64,000 nucleotides of DNA from Paramagnetospirillum caucaseum (GTDB taxonomy: Bacteria > Pseudomonadota > Alphaproteobacteria > Rhodospirillales > Magnetospirillaceae): positions 115,961 through 179,960 of the forward strand of contig NZ_AONQ01000002.1 in the NCBI RefSeq assembly GCF_000342045.1, given 5' to 3'. A model generated the notes under the pieces. It had not been told where the DNA came from. It worked only from the letters and a program-made list of their open reading frames with translations, and did not search any database. Both the position numbers and the translations under genes were made by a program. This document shows, piece by piece, positions 10,221-17,621 of the stretch (its first letter is position 1; each line of letters starts with the position of its first letter).

Positions 10221-10928
10221 TTAATACTCTCCGGTGCGGTTTACCATCCTCTCGATCTCTTTCTTGACGATGCGCTCGATCATGTAGGGCAGGTTCTGGT
10301 CCAGCCATTCCGACAGGATCGGACGCAGCAGCTCGCGCACCAAATCTTCCAGGGTGATGGCGCTGTTGCCCAGGCCGAACGACTTCTGCCGCACGATCTC
10401 GCGCGCCAGATTGGTCAGCAGCGAGGCGCCGTGATCGATGCTGGGCGGGCTCATCAGGCCTTCGTCGTCGGGCGGCGGCGCGGCGCGGCGCGGCGGCGGC
10501 TCGTAATCGTCCATCACCCGGCTGGCGGCGGCCATCACCGGGGCCGGCTCGAACTCGCCGAGATCGGCCTTGAAATCGTTGATGTCGAAAGCGGGTTCCG
10601 GTTCCTCGGCCTGCTCTTCCATCACCATGTCGTCGGTCAACTCGAGGATGTCGTCCTCGGGTTCCGGCTCAGGTTCCGGTTCGGGTTCGGGCTCCGGTTC
10701 GGGCGCCGGCGTATCGAACAGGGAATCGATATCGTCCTGGGCGAAGGTGGGTGCCGGCTCGGGCTCCGGTTCAGGCTCCGGCGGAGGCATGGGCTCGGGC
10801 TCCGGTTCGGGAGCGACCGGCTCGGGAGCCTTGGGCTTATCCTCGGCCTCATCCTCCGACAGAATGCGTCGGATAGAGGCGAGGATATCCTCCATCGATG
10901 GTTCTTGCTGGGCCTTGTCTTCGCTCAT
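10221..10928 (-). CDS. popZ: Polar organising protein PopZ (DUF2497)
   Basis: PopZ self-assembles at the cell pole, anchors the ParB/parS centromere and recruits polar signalling proteins. The 235-residue product has the family layout: an N-terminal helix with [16 protein letters not shown] (about residues 11-26), a long acidic proline-rich linker with many Glu-Pro repeats (about 30-110), and a C-terminal helical oligomerisation domain containing [20 protein letters not shown] near residues 190-210. The ATG at 10928 gives [16 protein letters not shown]; an earlier ATG at 10958 would add ten poorly conserved residues. The linker is where PopZ homologues vary most. Confidence 0.93.
   Translation of the reverse strand: MSEDKAQQEPSMEDILASIRRILSEDEAEDKPKAPEPVAPEPEPEPMPPPEPEPEPEPAPTFAQDDIDSLFDTPAPEPEPEPEPEPEPEPEDDILELTDDMVMEEQAEEPEPAFDINDFKADLGEFEPAPVMAAASRVMDDYEPPPRRAAPPPDDEGLMSPPSIDHGASLLTNLAREIVRQKSFGLGNSAITLEDLVRELLRPILSEWLDQNLPYMIERIVKKEIERMVNRTGEY
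10660..10815 (-). repeat. Hexanucleotide-type repeat coding (Glu-Pro)n in popZ
   Basis: Two blocks of GGTTCC/GGTTCG/GGCTCC hexamers (plus-strand reading) encode runs of alternating Pro and Glu in the PopZ linker. Their degeneracy shows that they are not freshly expanded, but the in-frame 6-bp unit can change linker length without a frameshift. Confidence 0.75.
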
Positions 10929-11072
10929 GTCACGGCTATTCTGTCTGCCTGCGCCCAAGAAAGGGACCTGCCGTAATAGTGACTTACGGCTGGTAACAAA
11001 TGGTTAAAATTCCACGAGTCCCCAAGAGAAACCCGGGTCAGCCATTCGGCCGCAGCCCCGATCCCACTATTT

Positions 11073-12446
11073 CTACTCGTATCCTTTCTCCTTGTCGATG
11101 CCATTGCCGATCCATTGGCCGCGCACATCGTCATAGTGCTTGGCCGGATCATAGACCTCGACAGGAAGATTGAGCCCGGGGGCGGTCATTTGCCCCAAAG
11201 CCGACTTGACCTGATAGGAAGCGGCCAGCACGTCGCGGCTCGCCTTGACCAGATTGACGCGGGCGTCGAACAGCTCCTGCTCGGCGTTCAGCACGTCGAG
11301 GATGGTGCGCGATCCCACCTTGGATTCCTCGCGCACTCCGGCCAGGGCCAGTTCGGACGCCTTGATCTGCGCCTGATAGGAGCGGGCCTGGGCGCGGGCC
11401 GCCTGCAGGCTTTCCCACGCCTTGGTCCCGGTCTCGACGGCGTCGCGCCGCGCCTGATCGGCCTCGATACGGCGCTGGCCGGCGGTGTGCTTGGAGGCGC
11501 GCACCCGGGAATAGACGCTGCCCGATTCATAGAGCGGCACGGTGACGTTCAACAGGACCTCGCGGTTGGTGTACGAGGATTCCTGAGTGGAGGTCTGGAA
11601 GCCGCGGGTGATGTCGGCCGACAGCGACACGGTGGGCAGCAATTCGCCCCACACCAGATCGATGCCGTCCTTGGCGGCGGCATGGGTGTAATCGGCGGAA
11701 ACCACGCTGGGATTGGCGGCCAGCGCCATGGAGGTGACGTCCTCCAGATTGGCGGGCAGGGCCGGCGGCGTGGCCGGCGGGCTCAACGCCTCGGGCGGGC
11801 GGCCGACATTGTTGACGTAATTGGCCCGCGAGTTCTGCAGGTTGCCCTCGGCGGCGACACGGTCGGCGGTGGCCTTGGCCAGACGGGCCTCGGCCTGGCT
11901 GACGTCGGTGCGGGTCAGTTCACCCACCTTGAAGCGCTCTTCCGTCGCCTCGTACTGGCGGCGCAGCACCTGCTCGTTGTTGATGGACAGCTTCAGCACC
12001 GCCTCGTCGCGGACGACGTTGAGATAGGCGGAAGCGGCGGCCAGCAGGATGGTCTGCTCGGTGGCGGCCAGTTGGGCCCGCTCGCTCAGCACGGTGTTTT
12101 CCGCCTGGGCGGTGGCGGCCACGGTCCGCCCGCCGCGGAACAGCGGCTGGCTGATGGTCAGCGCCTGGGTCCGGGGGCTCCGGGTCATGGTGTACTTGGA
12201 CAGGGTGTTGTTGTCGAACTGACCGCGTCCGGCGGACCCGGTCAGGGACACGGTCGGCCGCCAGTTGGACAGCGCCTGGGGAACGCCTTCATCGGCGGAA
12301 CGCAGCTTGGCGCGGCGCGCCAGCAGCGTGGGATTGGAGGAATAGGTGGACGCCAGCACCTCCTCCAGCGTCTCGGCGGCAACGGGGGTTGACGCAGCCA
12401 CGACCATGCACGCCGCGCCGATCAGCCGACAGCTTACCTTCCTCAT
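11073..12446 (-). CDS. TolC-family outer-membrane efflux/secretion channel
   Basis: The 457-residue product starts with a signal peptide (about residues 1-24, ending PVAAE) and contains two OEP repeats, the TolC/CyaE fold. Typical pieces are LTISQPLFRGGRT (about 104-116), TRTDVSQAEARLAKA (about 185) and VPLYESGSVYSRVRASK (about 310), each belonging to the barrel or to the helical tunnel. It would form the outer-membrane exit duct of type I secretion or RND/MFS efflux pumps. No inner-membrane partner is next to it. The pcm-tolC-popZ-valS order is conserved in alphaproteobacteria; in Caulobacter the tolC homologue next to popZ serves S-layer export. Confidence 0.93.
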   Translation of the reverse strand: MRKVSCRLIGAACMVVAASTPVAAETLEEVLASTYSSNPTLLARRAKLRSADEGVPQALSNWRPTVSLTGSAGRGQFDNNTLSKYTMTRSPRTQALTISQPLFRGGRTVAATAQAENTVLSERAQLAATEQTILLAAASAYLNVVRDEAVLKLSINNEQVLRRQYEATEERFKVGELTRTDVSQAEARLAKATADRVAAEGNLQNSRANYVNNVGRPPEALSPPATPPALPANLEDVTSMALAANPSVVSADYTHAAAKDGIDLVWGELLPTVSLSADITRGFQTSTQESSYTNREVLLNVTVPLYESGSVYSRVRASKHTAGQRRIEADQARRDAVETGTKAWESLQAARAQARSYQAQIKASELALAGVREESKVGSRTILDVLNAEQELFDARVNLVKASRDVLAASYQVKSALGQMTAPGLNLPVEVYDPAKHYDDVRGQWIGNGIDKEKGYE

Positions 12447-12601
12447 TCAACACCTGTATTCAGCAATGCGGGTCCCCATCCCGGAACGACCTAATTTTCG
12501 CTCGAGAACATTAGACCTTGGACGGGGAAGATCAAGGACAATTCCTGCCCCCTACCCTTGCGTCCGGGGTGGACGGGCCATCCCCGGATCGCGGAGGCAA
12601 T

Positions 12602-12661
12602 GGCTCAGAACACCAAGCCGGGGCTCAGAACACCAAGCCGGGGCTCAGAACACGAAGCCGG
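12602..12661. repeat. Three 20-bp tandem repeats spanning the pcm stop codon
   Basis: Three consecutive 20-bp units (12602-12621, 12622-12641, 12642-12661) differ at one position only: the third has G where the others have C. The third unit encodes the last residues and stop of pcm; the other two are downstream copies that each carry another TGA. Since 20 is not a multiple of three, each copy supplies a stop in a different frame. Confidence 0.9.
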
Positions 12662-13301
12662 GCTTGGGCGCCATGCCGGGCAGATAGGGCGTGGCGCCGT
12701 CGAACAGCGGACGCCGGCCGAAGGTGTCGCCGACCCGGACCACCTGCACCAGCTTGCCGGCTCCCTTGCCGCTAGGGTCGACCACCGCCACCAGACGACC
12801 GCCGTCGCTGAGCTGGCGGCACAGACCGGCAGGGATTTCCCCCACGGCGCCCACATAGACGATCACGTCGTAGGGCGCCTGGGCGGGATAGCCGGCGGCC
12901 AGGTCGCCAGCCACATAGGCGACGTTGTCGATTCCCTGGTCGGACAGCGCCTGGGTGGCGCGGCCGGCGAGATCGGCGTCGCTTTCCAGCGCCACCACGG
13001 TGCTGGCCAGCTTGGCGAGCACGGCACTGGCCCAGCCGGTGGCGTCGCCGATGGACAGCACCACGTCGGCAGGCTGGACCGAGGCGGTTTCCAGCAGACG
13101 GGCCAGCACCAGCGGCTCGATCAGGAAGCGGCCGCCGCCGATGGCCACGTCCTCGTCCACATAGGCGAAGCCGCGCATGGATTTGGGCAGGAACGCCTCG
13201 CGCGGCGTCGAGGAAATGGCCCCCGCCACCTGCAGGTCGTGCACCTTGTTGGTGCGGATCTGGTTCTCGACCATATTGAATCTGGCGCCGGCGTAATCCA
13301 T
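12645..13301 (-). CDS. pcm: Protein-L-isoaspartate O-methyltransferase family protein
   Basis: The 218-residue protein is an S-adenosylmethionine methyltransferase of the PCMT family, which repairs isoaspartyl residues in aged proteins. Visible family elements are FNMVENQIRTNKVHD at the N-terminus, REAFLPKSMRGFAYVDED (about residues 33-50), and a shortened SAM motif VLSIGDATGWASAVLA (about 79-94), which normally reads with more glycines. Alphaproteobacterial homologues next to tolC share this drift, so methyltransferase activity is likely but the substrate may differ. ATG 13301 is chosen; the open frame extends to 13478 without conserved sequence. It probably shares a transcript with the tolC-like gene 198 bp downstream. 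Confidence 0.85.
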   Translation of the reverse strand: MDYAGARFNMVENQIRTNKVHDLQVAGAISSTPREAFLPKSMRGFAYVDEDVAIGGGRFLIEPLVLARLLETASVQPADVVLSIGDATGWASAVLAKLASTVVALESDADLAGRATQALSDQGIDNVAYVAGDLAAGYPAQAPYDVIVYVGAVGEIPAGLCRQLSDGGRLVAVVDPSGKGAGKLVQVVRVGDTFGRRPLFDGATPYLPGMAPKPGFVF

Positions 13302-13437
13302 GGCCCTCGGGCTCCCGTATTGATGGTCAATATCTCGGATGGGCCCGCCCCCCTTGGATATCGGGCAGAGCCACGGGGGGAATTTATAGGCGCGGCGGCC
13401 ATCGAAAACAATGCTGCGAAAAGGGTGAAACAGCGGC

Positions 13438-13466
13438 TTGACCCGATATCGAACAGCGCGTATAAG
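13438..13466 (+). promoter_or_regulatory. Sigma-70-type promoter for tRNA-Cys
   Basis: TTGACC (13438-13443) and TATAAG (13461-13466) are separated by exactly 17 bp. The tRNA-Cys 5' end lies 40 bp downstream of the -10 box. Confidence 0.75.
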
Positions 13467-13505
13467 CAGCGTCCTCACGTCGGCACCCGCCGGCTGGGCC
13501 GGTTG

Positions 13506-13579
13506 GGCCGGGTGGCAGAGTGGCTATGCAGCGGACTGCAAATCCGCGTACGTCGGTTCAATTCCGGCCTCGGCCTCCA
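13506..13579 (+). tRNA. tRNA-Cys (GCA)
   Basis: The 74-nt gene folds into a full cloverleaf: acceptor GGCCGGG with CTCGGCC, anticodon stem GCGGA/TCCGC around loop CTGCAAA (anticodon GCA), T-loop TTCAATT, and an encoded CCA end at 13577-13579. Confidence 0.96.
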
Positions 13580-13653
13580 CCGTCCCCAGGTCCGGGTACT
13601 TGATGTGGGAAACAGAATTCCTCGGCTTGCCGTACCGCTTGGCAGGCCGTTGA

Positions 13654-13728
13654 TCCGGAGTAGCTCAGCGGTAGAGCAGCCGGCTGTTAACCGGCTGGTC
13701 GGGGGTTCGAATCCCTCCTCCGGAGCCA
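13654..13728 (+). tRNA. tRNA-Asn (GTT)
   Basis: The 75-nt gene has acceptor TCCGGAG (13654-13660) pairing with CTCCGGA (13718-13724), anticodon stem CCGGC/GCCGG around loop TGTTAAC (anticodon GTT), T-loop TTCGAAT and encoded GCCA end. It lies 74 bp behind tRNA-Cys and probably shares its transcript. Confidence 0.97.
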
Positions 13729-13735
13729 AAGCGAA

Positions 13736-13767
13736 AGGCCGGCCATCCTCGGATGGCCGGCTTTTTT
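13736..13767 (+). terminator. Terminator of the tRNA-Cys/tRNA-Asn unit
   Basis: GCCGGCCATCC (13738-13748) and GGATGGCCGGC (13751-13761) form an 11-bp stem with a two-base loop, followed by six T. The opposite strand has AAAG before the stem, so it could also help end the convergent decarboxylase transcript. Confidence 0.92.
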
Positions 13768-13771
13768 CATT

Positions 13772-14551
13772 CTATTCCCCGGTGAAGCTGGGCGGGCGCT
13801 TCTCCTGGAAGGCCTTCACCCCTTCCTGGTAGTCCTGGCTGTCGTAGACCCGGCGGCGCAAGCCCTGCACCCGCTCGAACATGCGCGGCGTGATGGAGTG
13901 GGCCGAGGCCAGGACGCGCATCTCCTCCTTCATCACCGCGATGGCCAGCGGCGCCAGCTTCTCGATGTCGCGCGCTATGCCGACGCAGAATTCGGTGATC
14001 CCGGAGGGCTCGACCAGATGGTTGACGATGCCCAGCGCCTGGGCGCGCTCCGCCGGAACCGGCCGGGCGGTGAAGGCCATCTCGCGCACCACATGGATGC
14101 CGGTGACGTTCATGAAGGTCAGCAGGCCGGAGATGTTGTAGGGAATCCCCAGCTTGGCCGGGGTCAGGGCGAAGGTGGAATTGGGCGTGGCCACCACCAT
14201 GTCGCAGGCCAGGGCCATCTCGCAGGCCCCGCCCCACACGCCGCCCTCGATCAGGGCGATCACCGGCGCCTGGAATTCCTCGATGGCGCGGATCACCACC
14301 CGCAGGGGATCGCCCCAGCCCAGCGGGTCGCGGTGGGCGGCGGGCAGTTCCGACACGTCGTGGCCGGCCGACCACACCGTGCAGCCCGGCTCGGCCCGCA
14401 GGATAACCGTGCGCGCCCTGGCCCGCGACGCCTGTTCCAGTCCCGCGATGATTCCGCCGATCATCGCCTCGGACAGCACGTTGCGCTTGGCCTGGTTGGT
14501 CATGGTGATGACGGCCAGCTTGCCGTCCAGTTCGCACCGCATGATGGTCAT
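13772..14551 (-). CDS. scpB: Methylmalonyl-CoA decarboxylase (ScpB/YgfG-like, crotonase family)
   Basis: The 259-residue protein belongs to the enoyl-CoA hydratase/isomerase superfamily and is very close to E. coli ScpB, which decarboxylates methylmalonyl-CoA to propionyl-CoA. Shared stretches are VWSAGHDVSELP (about residues 59-70), RDPLGWGDPLR, EGGVWGGACEMAL (oxyanion-hole region, about 102-114), LAIAVMKEEMRVL and VYDSQDYQEGVKAF near the C-terminus. It stands alone here, without the mutase or CoA transferase that flank it in E. coli. It may feed on the methylmalonyl-CoA pool of the ethylmalonyl-CoA or propionate routes; that part is inference. Confidence 0.85.
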   Translation of the reverse strand: MTIMRCELDGKLAVITMTNQAKRNVLSEAMIGGIIAGLEQASRARARTVILRAEPGCTVWSAGHDVSELPAAHRDPLGWGDPLRVVIRAIEEFQAPVIALIEGGVWGGACEMALACDMVVATPNSTFALTPAKLGIPYNISGLLTFMNVTGIHVVREMAFTARPVPAERAQALGIVNHLVEPSGITEFCVGIARDIEKLAPLAIAVMKEEMRVLASAHSITPRMFERVQGLRRRVYDSQDYQEGVKAFQEKRPPSFTGE

Positions 14552-14690
14552 CGGCCTGTCGCTCCCTTCCCCGTGATGCGGCGCACAATGACACAGCCGG
14601 CGGCCAACCGCACGAATTCACACGCAAGCGATTGCCCGCCGCCCGGTCCCCCCTTACACTGCATCAAACACTCTCGCGGGAACCCACATC

Positions 14691-14987
14691 ATGTCCGATC
14701 AGGAACGCATCATCGAACTGACCGCCACCCTTGCCGACGTGGTCTCCCGCAAGGTCGAGGAGATCAAGAAGGTCACCGGCACCACCCGCATCCTGGCGCT
14801 CAACGCCCTGATCGAGGCGGCCCGCGCCGGCGAGGCCGGCAAGGGCTTCGCCGTGGTGGCCGGCGAGGTCAAGAACGTGTCGGAAAGCATCGACGGCATC
14901 ACCCAGTCGCTGGAAGCCGAGATGGGCGCCGCCGTGGACGAACTGGGCCGCCTGGCCAGCCGCCTGCGGGCCGAGGCCGCCGAATAA
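14691..14987 (+). CDS. Minimal MCP signalling-hairpin protein (98 aa)
   Basis: The protein consists almost only of the cytoplasmic tip of a methyl-accepting chemotaxis receptor: [30 protein letters not shown] (given here as positions 31-60) contains the invariant EAARAGE hairpin turn that contacts CheA and CheW. There is no membrane segment, ligand domain or HAMP domain. Normal receptors have over 500 residues. ATG 14691 is the only sensible start. It ends 4 bp before the Sel1/protease gene, so co-translation is likely. It could act as a soluble array component or decoy, or be the stable remnant of a receptor. Confidence 0.8.
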   Translation: MSDQERIIELTATLADVVSRKVEEIKKVTGTTRILALNALIEAARAGEAGKGFAVVAGEVKNVSESIDGITQSLEAEMGAAVDELGRLASRLRAEAAE

Positions 14988-14991
14988 TCCC

Positions 14992-16662
14992 ATGATTCCC
15001 CGCCCCAGGAGGGTCCGCCCGCTCGCTCCGCTTGCCCTCGGCCTGCTGCTGGCCCTGGGGGCCGCGCCCGCCTGGGCCGGCTATGACGAGGGCCTGGCGG
15101 CCTATCAGAAGCGCGACTGGACCGCCGCCATCCGGGAATTCAAGCCGCTGGCCGCCGAGGGCAACCCCGCCGCCCAGGCCCGGCTCGGTCACATGCTGTT
15201 CGAGGGGTTGGGCGGCGCCAAGGACGACGTCGAGGCGCTGAAGCTGCTCAACGCCGCCGCCGTCGCCGGCGATCCCCTCGCCCAGCACTGGCTGGGCAGC
15301 GCCTATTTCAACGGCCGCGCCGTGCCCAAGGACATCTCCCAGGCCCTGGTCTGGTTCGGCCGCGCCGCCGACAAGGGCCAGCCGGAATCGCTGCACGCCA
15401 TGGGCGAGATCCATTTCAACGGCCTTGGCATCAACAAGGACGAAGGCAAGGGCGTCGAGTACTTCAAGCGCGCCGCCGACAAGGGCTGGGCCGCCTCGCG
15501 CGAGCGCCTCGCCCAGTTCAACTGGGACGGCCGCGCCATGCCCACCGACAAGGCCAAGGCGCTGGAATTCGCCCGCTTGGCCGGTGATGCCGGCCGCCCC
15601 GTCGCCCAGTTCATCCTGGGGCTGGGCTATCTTCTGGGCCAGGGCGGCGTCGAGAAGGACATGGCCAAGGCCGCCCAGTGGTTCCGCAAGGCCGCCGACC
15701 AGGGCCACCCCCAGTCGCAGCACAATCTCGGCGTCATGTACGTCAACGGCCACGGCGTGCCCAAATCCGCCCCCGAAGGGTATGTCTGGATGGCGCTGGG
15801 CGCCCAGCGGGCGCCGGCCAACCTGAAGCAGAACTACGAGAAGGAGCGCGACGCCGTCGCCGCCCGCCTGCCGCCCGCCGACCTGGACACCGCCCGCCAG
15901 CGGGTGGCCCAGTGGAAACCCAGCCTTCCCGGACAGCAGGTGGCCAATGCCGCGCCGGCGCCGGGTGCCCCCTCCTCCGCCCCGTCCACCCAGGAATCCG
16001 CCACCGCGCCCCCCCGCTCCACCGGCGGCAGGGTGTCGTCGGGATCGGGATTCGTGGTGTCCATGGACGGAGTGGTGATGACCAACGCCCATGTGGTCGA
16101 GCAGTGCCGGACCATCACCGTCAAGCCCCAGGACGGCCCCGCCCAGGTGGCCTCGCTGAAGGCCAAGGACAGCGCCAACGACATGGCCCTGCTCAAGACC
16201 ACCTTGCGCCTGCCCGAGATCGCCCGCTTCCGCCAGGACCGGCCGCTGCGCTCGGGGGACGAGGTGGTGGTGATCGGCTATCCCCTCTCCTCGCTGCTGT
16301 CGCGCGAGCCCAACATCACCGCCGGGGTGGTCAGCGCCATGAACGGCATGCGCGGCGACCCACGCCACTACCAGATCACCGCCCCGGTGCAGAAGGGCAA
16401 TTCCGGCGGGCCGCTGATCGACATGGGCGGCAACATCGTCGGCATCGTGACGTCCAAGCTGAACGCCATGAAGATCGCCGACAAGACCGGCGACCTGCCC
16501 CAGAACATCAATTTCGCCATCAAGGCCGACCTGGCGCGCAGCTATCTGGACAGCAACGGCGTCACCTACCAGACGGCCGCCTCCTCGGCCCAGATGTCGG
16601 TGGCCGACGTGGGCGAACGCATCAAGCGCGTCACCGTCTTCATCGAGTGCCAGGTGCAGTAG
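14992..16662 (+). CDS. Periplasmic Sel1-repeat trypsin-like serine protease
   Basis: The 556-residue product has a signal peptide (about residues 1-29, ending APAWAG), about six Sel1-like repeats (about 35-270) with motifs such as AQARLGHMLFEG and SQHNLGVMYVNG, a proline/alanine-rich linker (about 315-345), and a C-terminal trypsin-fold domain of the HtrA/S1C type (about 348-515). The catalytic triad is visible: His in TNAHVV, Asp in SANDMAL, Ser in GNSGGPL. There is no PDZ domain; the Sel1 repeats probably take the substrate-recognition role. It follows the MCP-hairpin gene by 4 bp. Confidence 0.9.
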   Translation: MIPRPRRVRPLAPLALGLLLALGAAPAWAGYDEGLAAYQKRDWTAAIREFKPLAAEGNPAAQARLGHMLFEGLGGAKDDVEALKLLNAAAVAGDPLAQHWLGSAYFNGRAVPKDISQALVWFGRAADKGQPESLHAMGEIHFNGLGINKDEGKGVEYFKRAADKGWAASRERLAQFNWDGRAMPTDKAKALEFARLAGDAGRPVAQFILGLGYLLGQGGVEKDMAKAAQWFRKAADQGHPQSQHNLGVMYVNGHGVPKSAPEGYVWMALGAQRAPANLKQNYEKERDAVAARLPPADLDTARQRVAQWKPSLPGQQVANAAPAPGAPSSAPSTQESATAPPRSTGGRVSSGSGFVVSMDGVVMTNAHVVEQCRTITVKPQDGPAQVASLKAKDSANDMALLKTTLRLPEIARFRQDRPLRSGDEVVVIGYPLSSLLSREPNITAGVVSAMNGMRGDPRHYQITAPVQKGNSGGPLIDMGGNIVGIVTSKLNAMKIADKTGDLPQNINFAIKADLARSYLDSNGVTYQTAASSAQMSVADVGERIKRVTVFIECQVQ

Positions 16663-16672
16663 GGGCGGCGCG

Positions 16673-17101
16673 CTACGCCCGTTTCCGCACCCAGGGCAGG
16701 ATGCGTCCGCGCATCTTGCGGTCGGTCTTCATGATGTGCTCCTGCAGCCAGATGGCCAGGAAGCTGCGCATGTGCTCGGTGGCGGCCTTGAGGTCGCCCC
16801 ATTCGCCCTTGCGGTGCTTGTCGATGAACTTTTCGAGGGTATGGCGCAGTTCATCGTGCTGGCGCTTGTTCTCGGCGTAGCCCTCGTAGCCGGTCTCCAG
16901 CTGGGCCGTCTCCTCGCGCTCGAAATGGTCGTTCACATAGGCCTGCAGCCGCTCAAGGATGCGGCCGATCTCGGCGCCGTCCACCTGACCCGACGAGGTC
17001 TTGCTGGCCGTTTCGAATTCCTGGACCAGGGCGAACAGCTCCTGGTGGTCGTCATCGACCACGTCGATGCCGACCCGCATGTGCTCCTGCCACGTCGCCA
17101 T
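16673..17101 (-). CDS. Bacteriohaemerythrin (second copy)
   Basis: A 142-residue single-domain haemerythrin. Ligand motifs are DVVDDDHQEL, HFEREE, HDELRH and the final HIMKTD, so the diiron site is complete. ATG 17101 starts MATWQEHMRVGIDVVDDDH. The gene is last in the minus-strand array that begins with the FecR-like gene, 68 bp behind the lipoprotein gene, and it may supply or sense O2 for that system. It converges with the serine-protease gene 10 bp away. Confidence 0.92.
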   Translation of the reverse strand: MATWQEHMRVGIDVVDDDHQELFALVQEFETASKTSSGQVDGAEIGRILERLQAYVNDHFEREETAQLETGYEGYAENKRQHDELRHTLEKFIDKHRKGEWGDLKAATEHMRSFLAIWLQEHIMKTDRKMRGRILPWVRKRA

Positions 17102-17169
17102 GCGCCTCTCCTTCCTTCCCTGCTCGCCGGAAAGGATGCTCCCAAAGGTATTGCCTGGCAAGATGCAGA

Positions 17170-17616
17170 TTATGGCGCCGAGAGATCCAGGGCCGGTCCG
17201 CCGTTGCGTTGCGTGGCGCGGATGCGCCGGACCGCCTCGGCGTCCAGCTCCATGCTGAAATCCTTGCGGTAGCTGGTGCTGGCCCCCACCGCCTCGTCCA
17301 CCACCATGCCGAGCACCGCGGCGCCGCCGGTGAAGGCGATGAAGGCGGTATTGGCCCACAGCCAGCCGCTGCCGCCAGCATTCAAGGTGTTGACGGTGCG
17401 GCGATAGCCCGGCGCCGTGCAGGCGACGGTGATGGGCGCTGCCTTGTGCGGCAGTTGCAGGACGGCCGGCGTGGTGATTTCGGCGGCAAAGCCGTCGGCG
17501 CCGCTCAACGCGCAGCGGGCGCCGGCCGGCTGGGTGGCGATGCCGACCTCGGAGGACGGCCCAACGACCATGGAGGCACAGCCGGCCACCAGCAGGGCGG
17601 CCAGCACGATCCGCAT
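17170..17616 (-). CDS. Putative lipoprotein of unknown function
   Basis: The 148-residue product starts with a lipoprotein signal peptide; the lipobox reads LVAGC with the lipidated Cys at residue 13. The mature part holds a PEGA-like beta segment (about residues 30-70) followed by a glycine/alanine-rich stretch (about 75-105, WANTAFIAFTGGAAVLGMVV) that could insert into a membrane. ATG 17616 lies 5 bp behind the stop of the MBL/CNB gene, which points to translational coupling. I do not recognise a family beyond this. Envelope location fits the periplasmic FecR-like and CHAT proteins of the same array. Confidence 0.75.
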   Translation of the reverse strand: MRIVLAALLVAGCASMVVGPSSEVGIATQPAGARCALSGADGFAAEITTPAVLQLPHKAAPITVACTAPGYRRTVNTLNAGGSGWLWANTAFIAFTGGAAVLGMVVDEAVGASTSYRKDFSMELDAEAVRRIRATQRNGGPALDLSAP

Positions 17617-17621
17617 ATGCC

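Noticed and set aside
10660..10815. TonB-like or antifreeze-like Glu-Pro repeat protein
   Set aside because: The flanking N- and C-terminal helices are specific to PopZ, and no TM anchor exists.
12602..12661. CRISPR-like repeat
   Set aside because: The 20-bp units are contiguous without spacers.
13506..13728. tRNA pair as an integration site for a mobile element
   Set aside because: No integrase or direct repeat of a tRNA 3' end is found nearby, and the flanking genes are ordinary core genes.
14899..16368. Minus-strand frame of 489 codons opposite the Sel1 protease
   Set aside because: The plus strand has signal peptide, Sel1 repeats and a complete catalytic triad; the minus frame has only low-complexity sequence.
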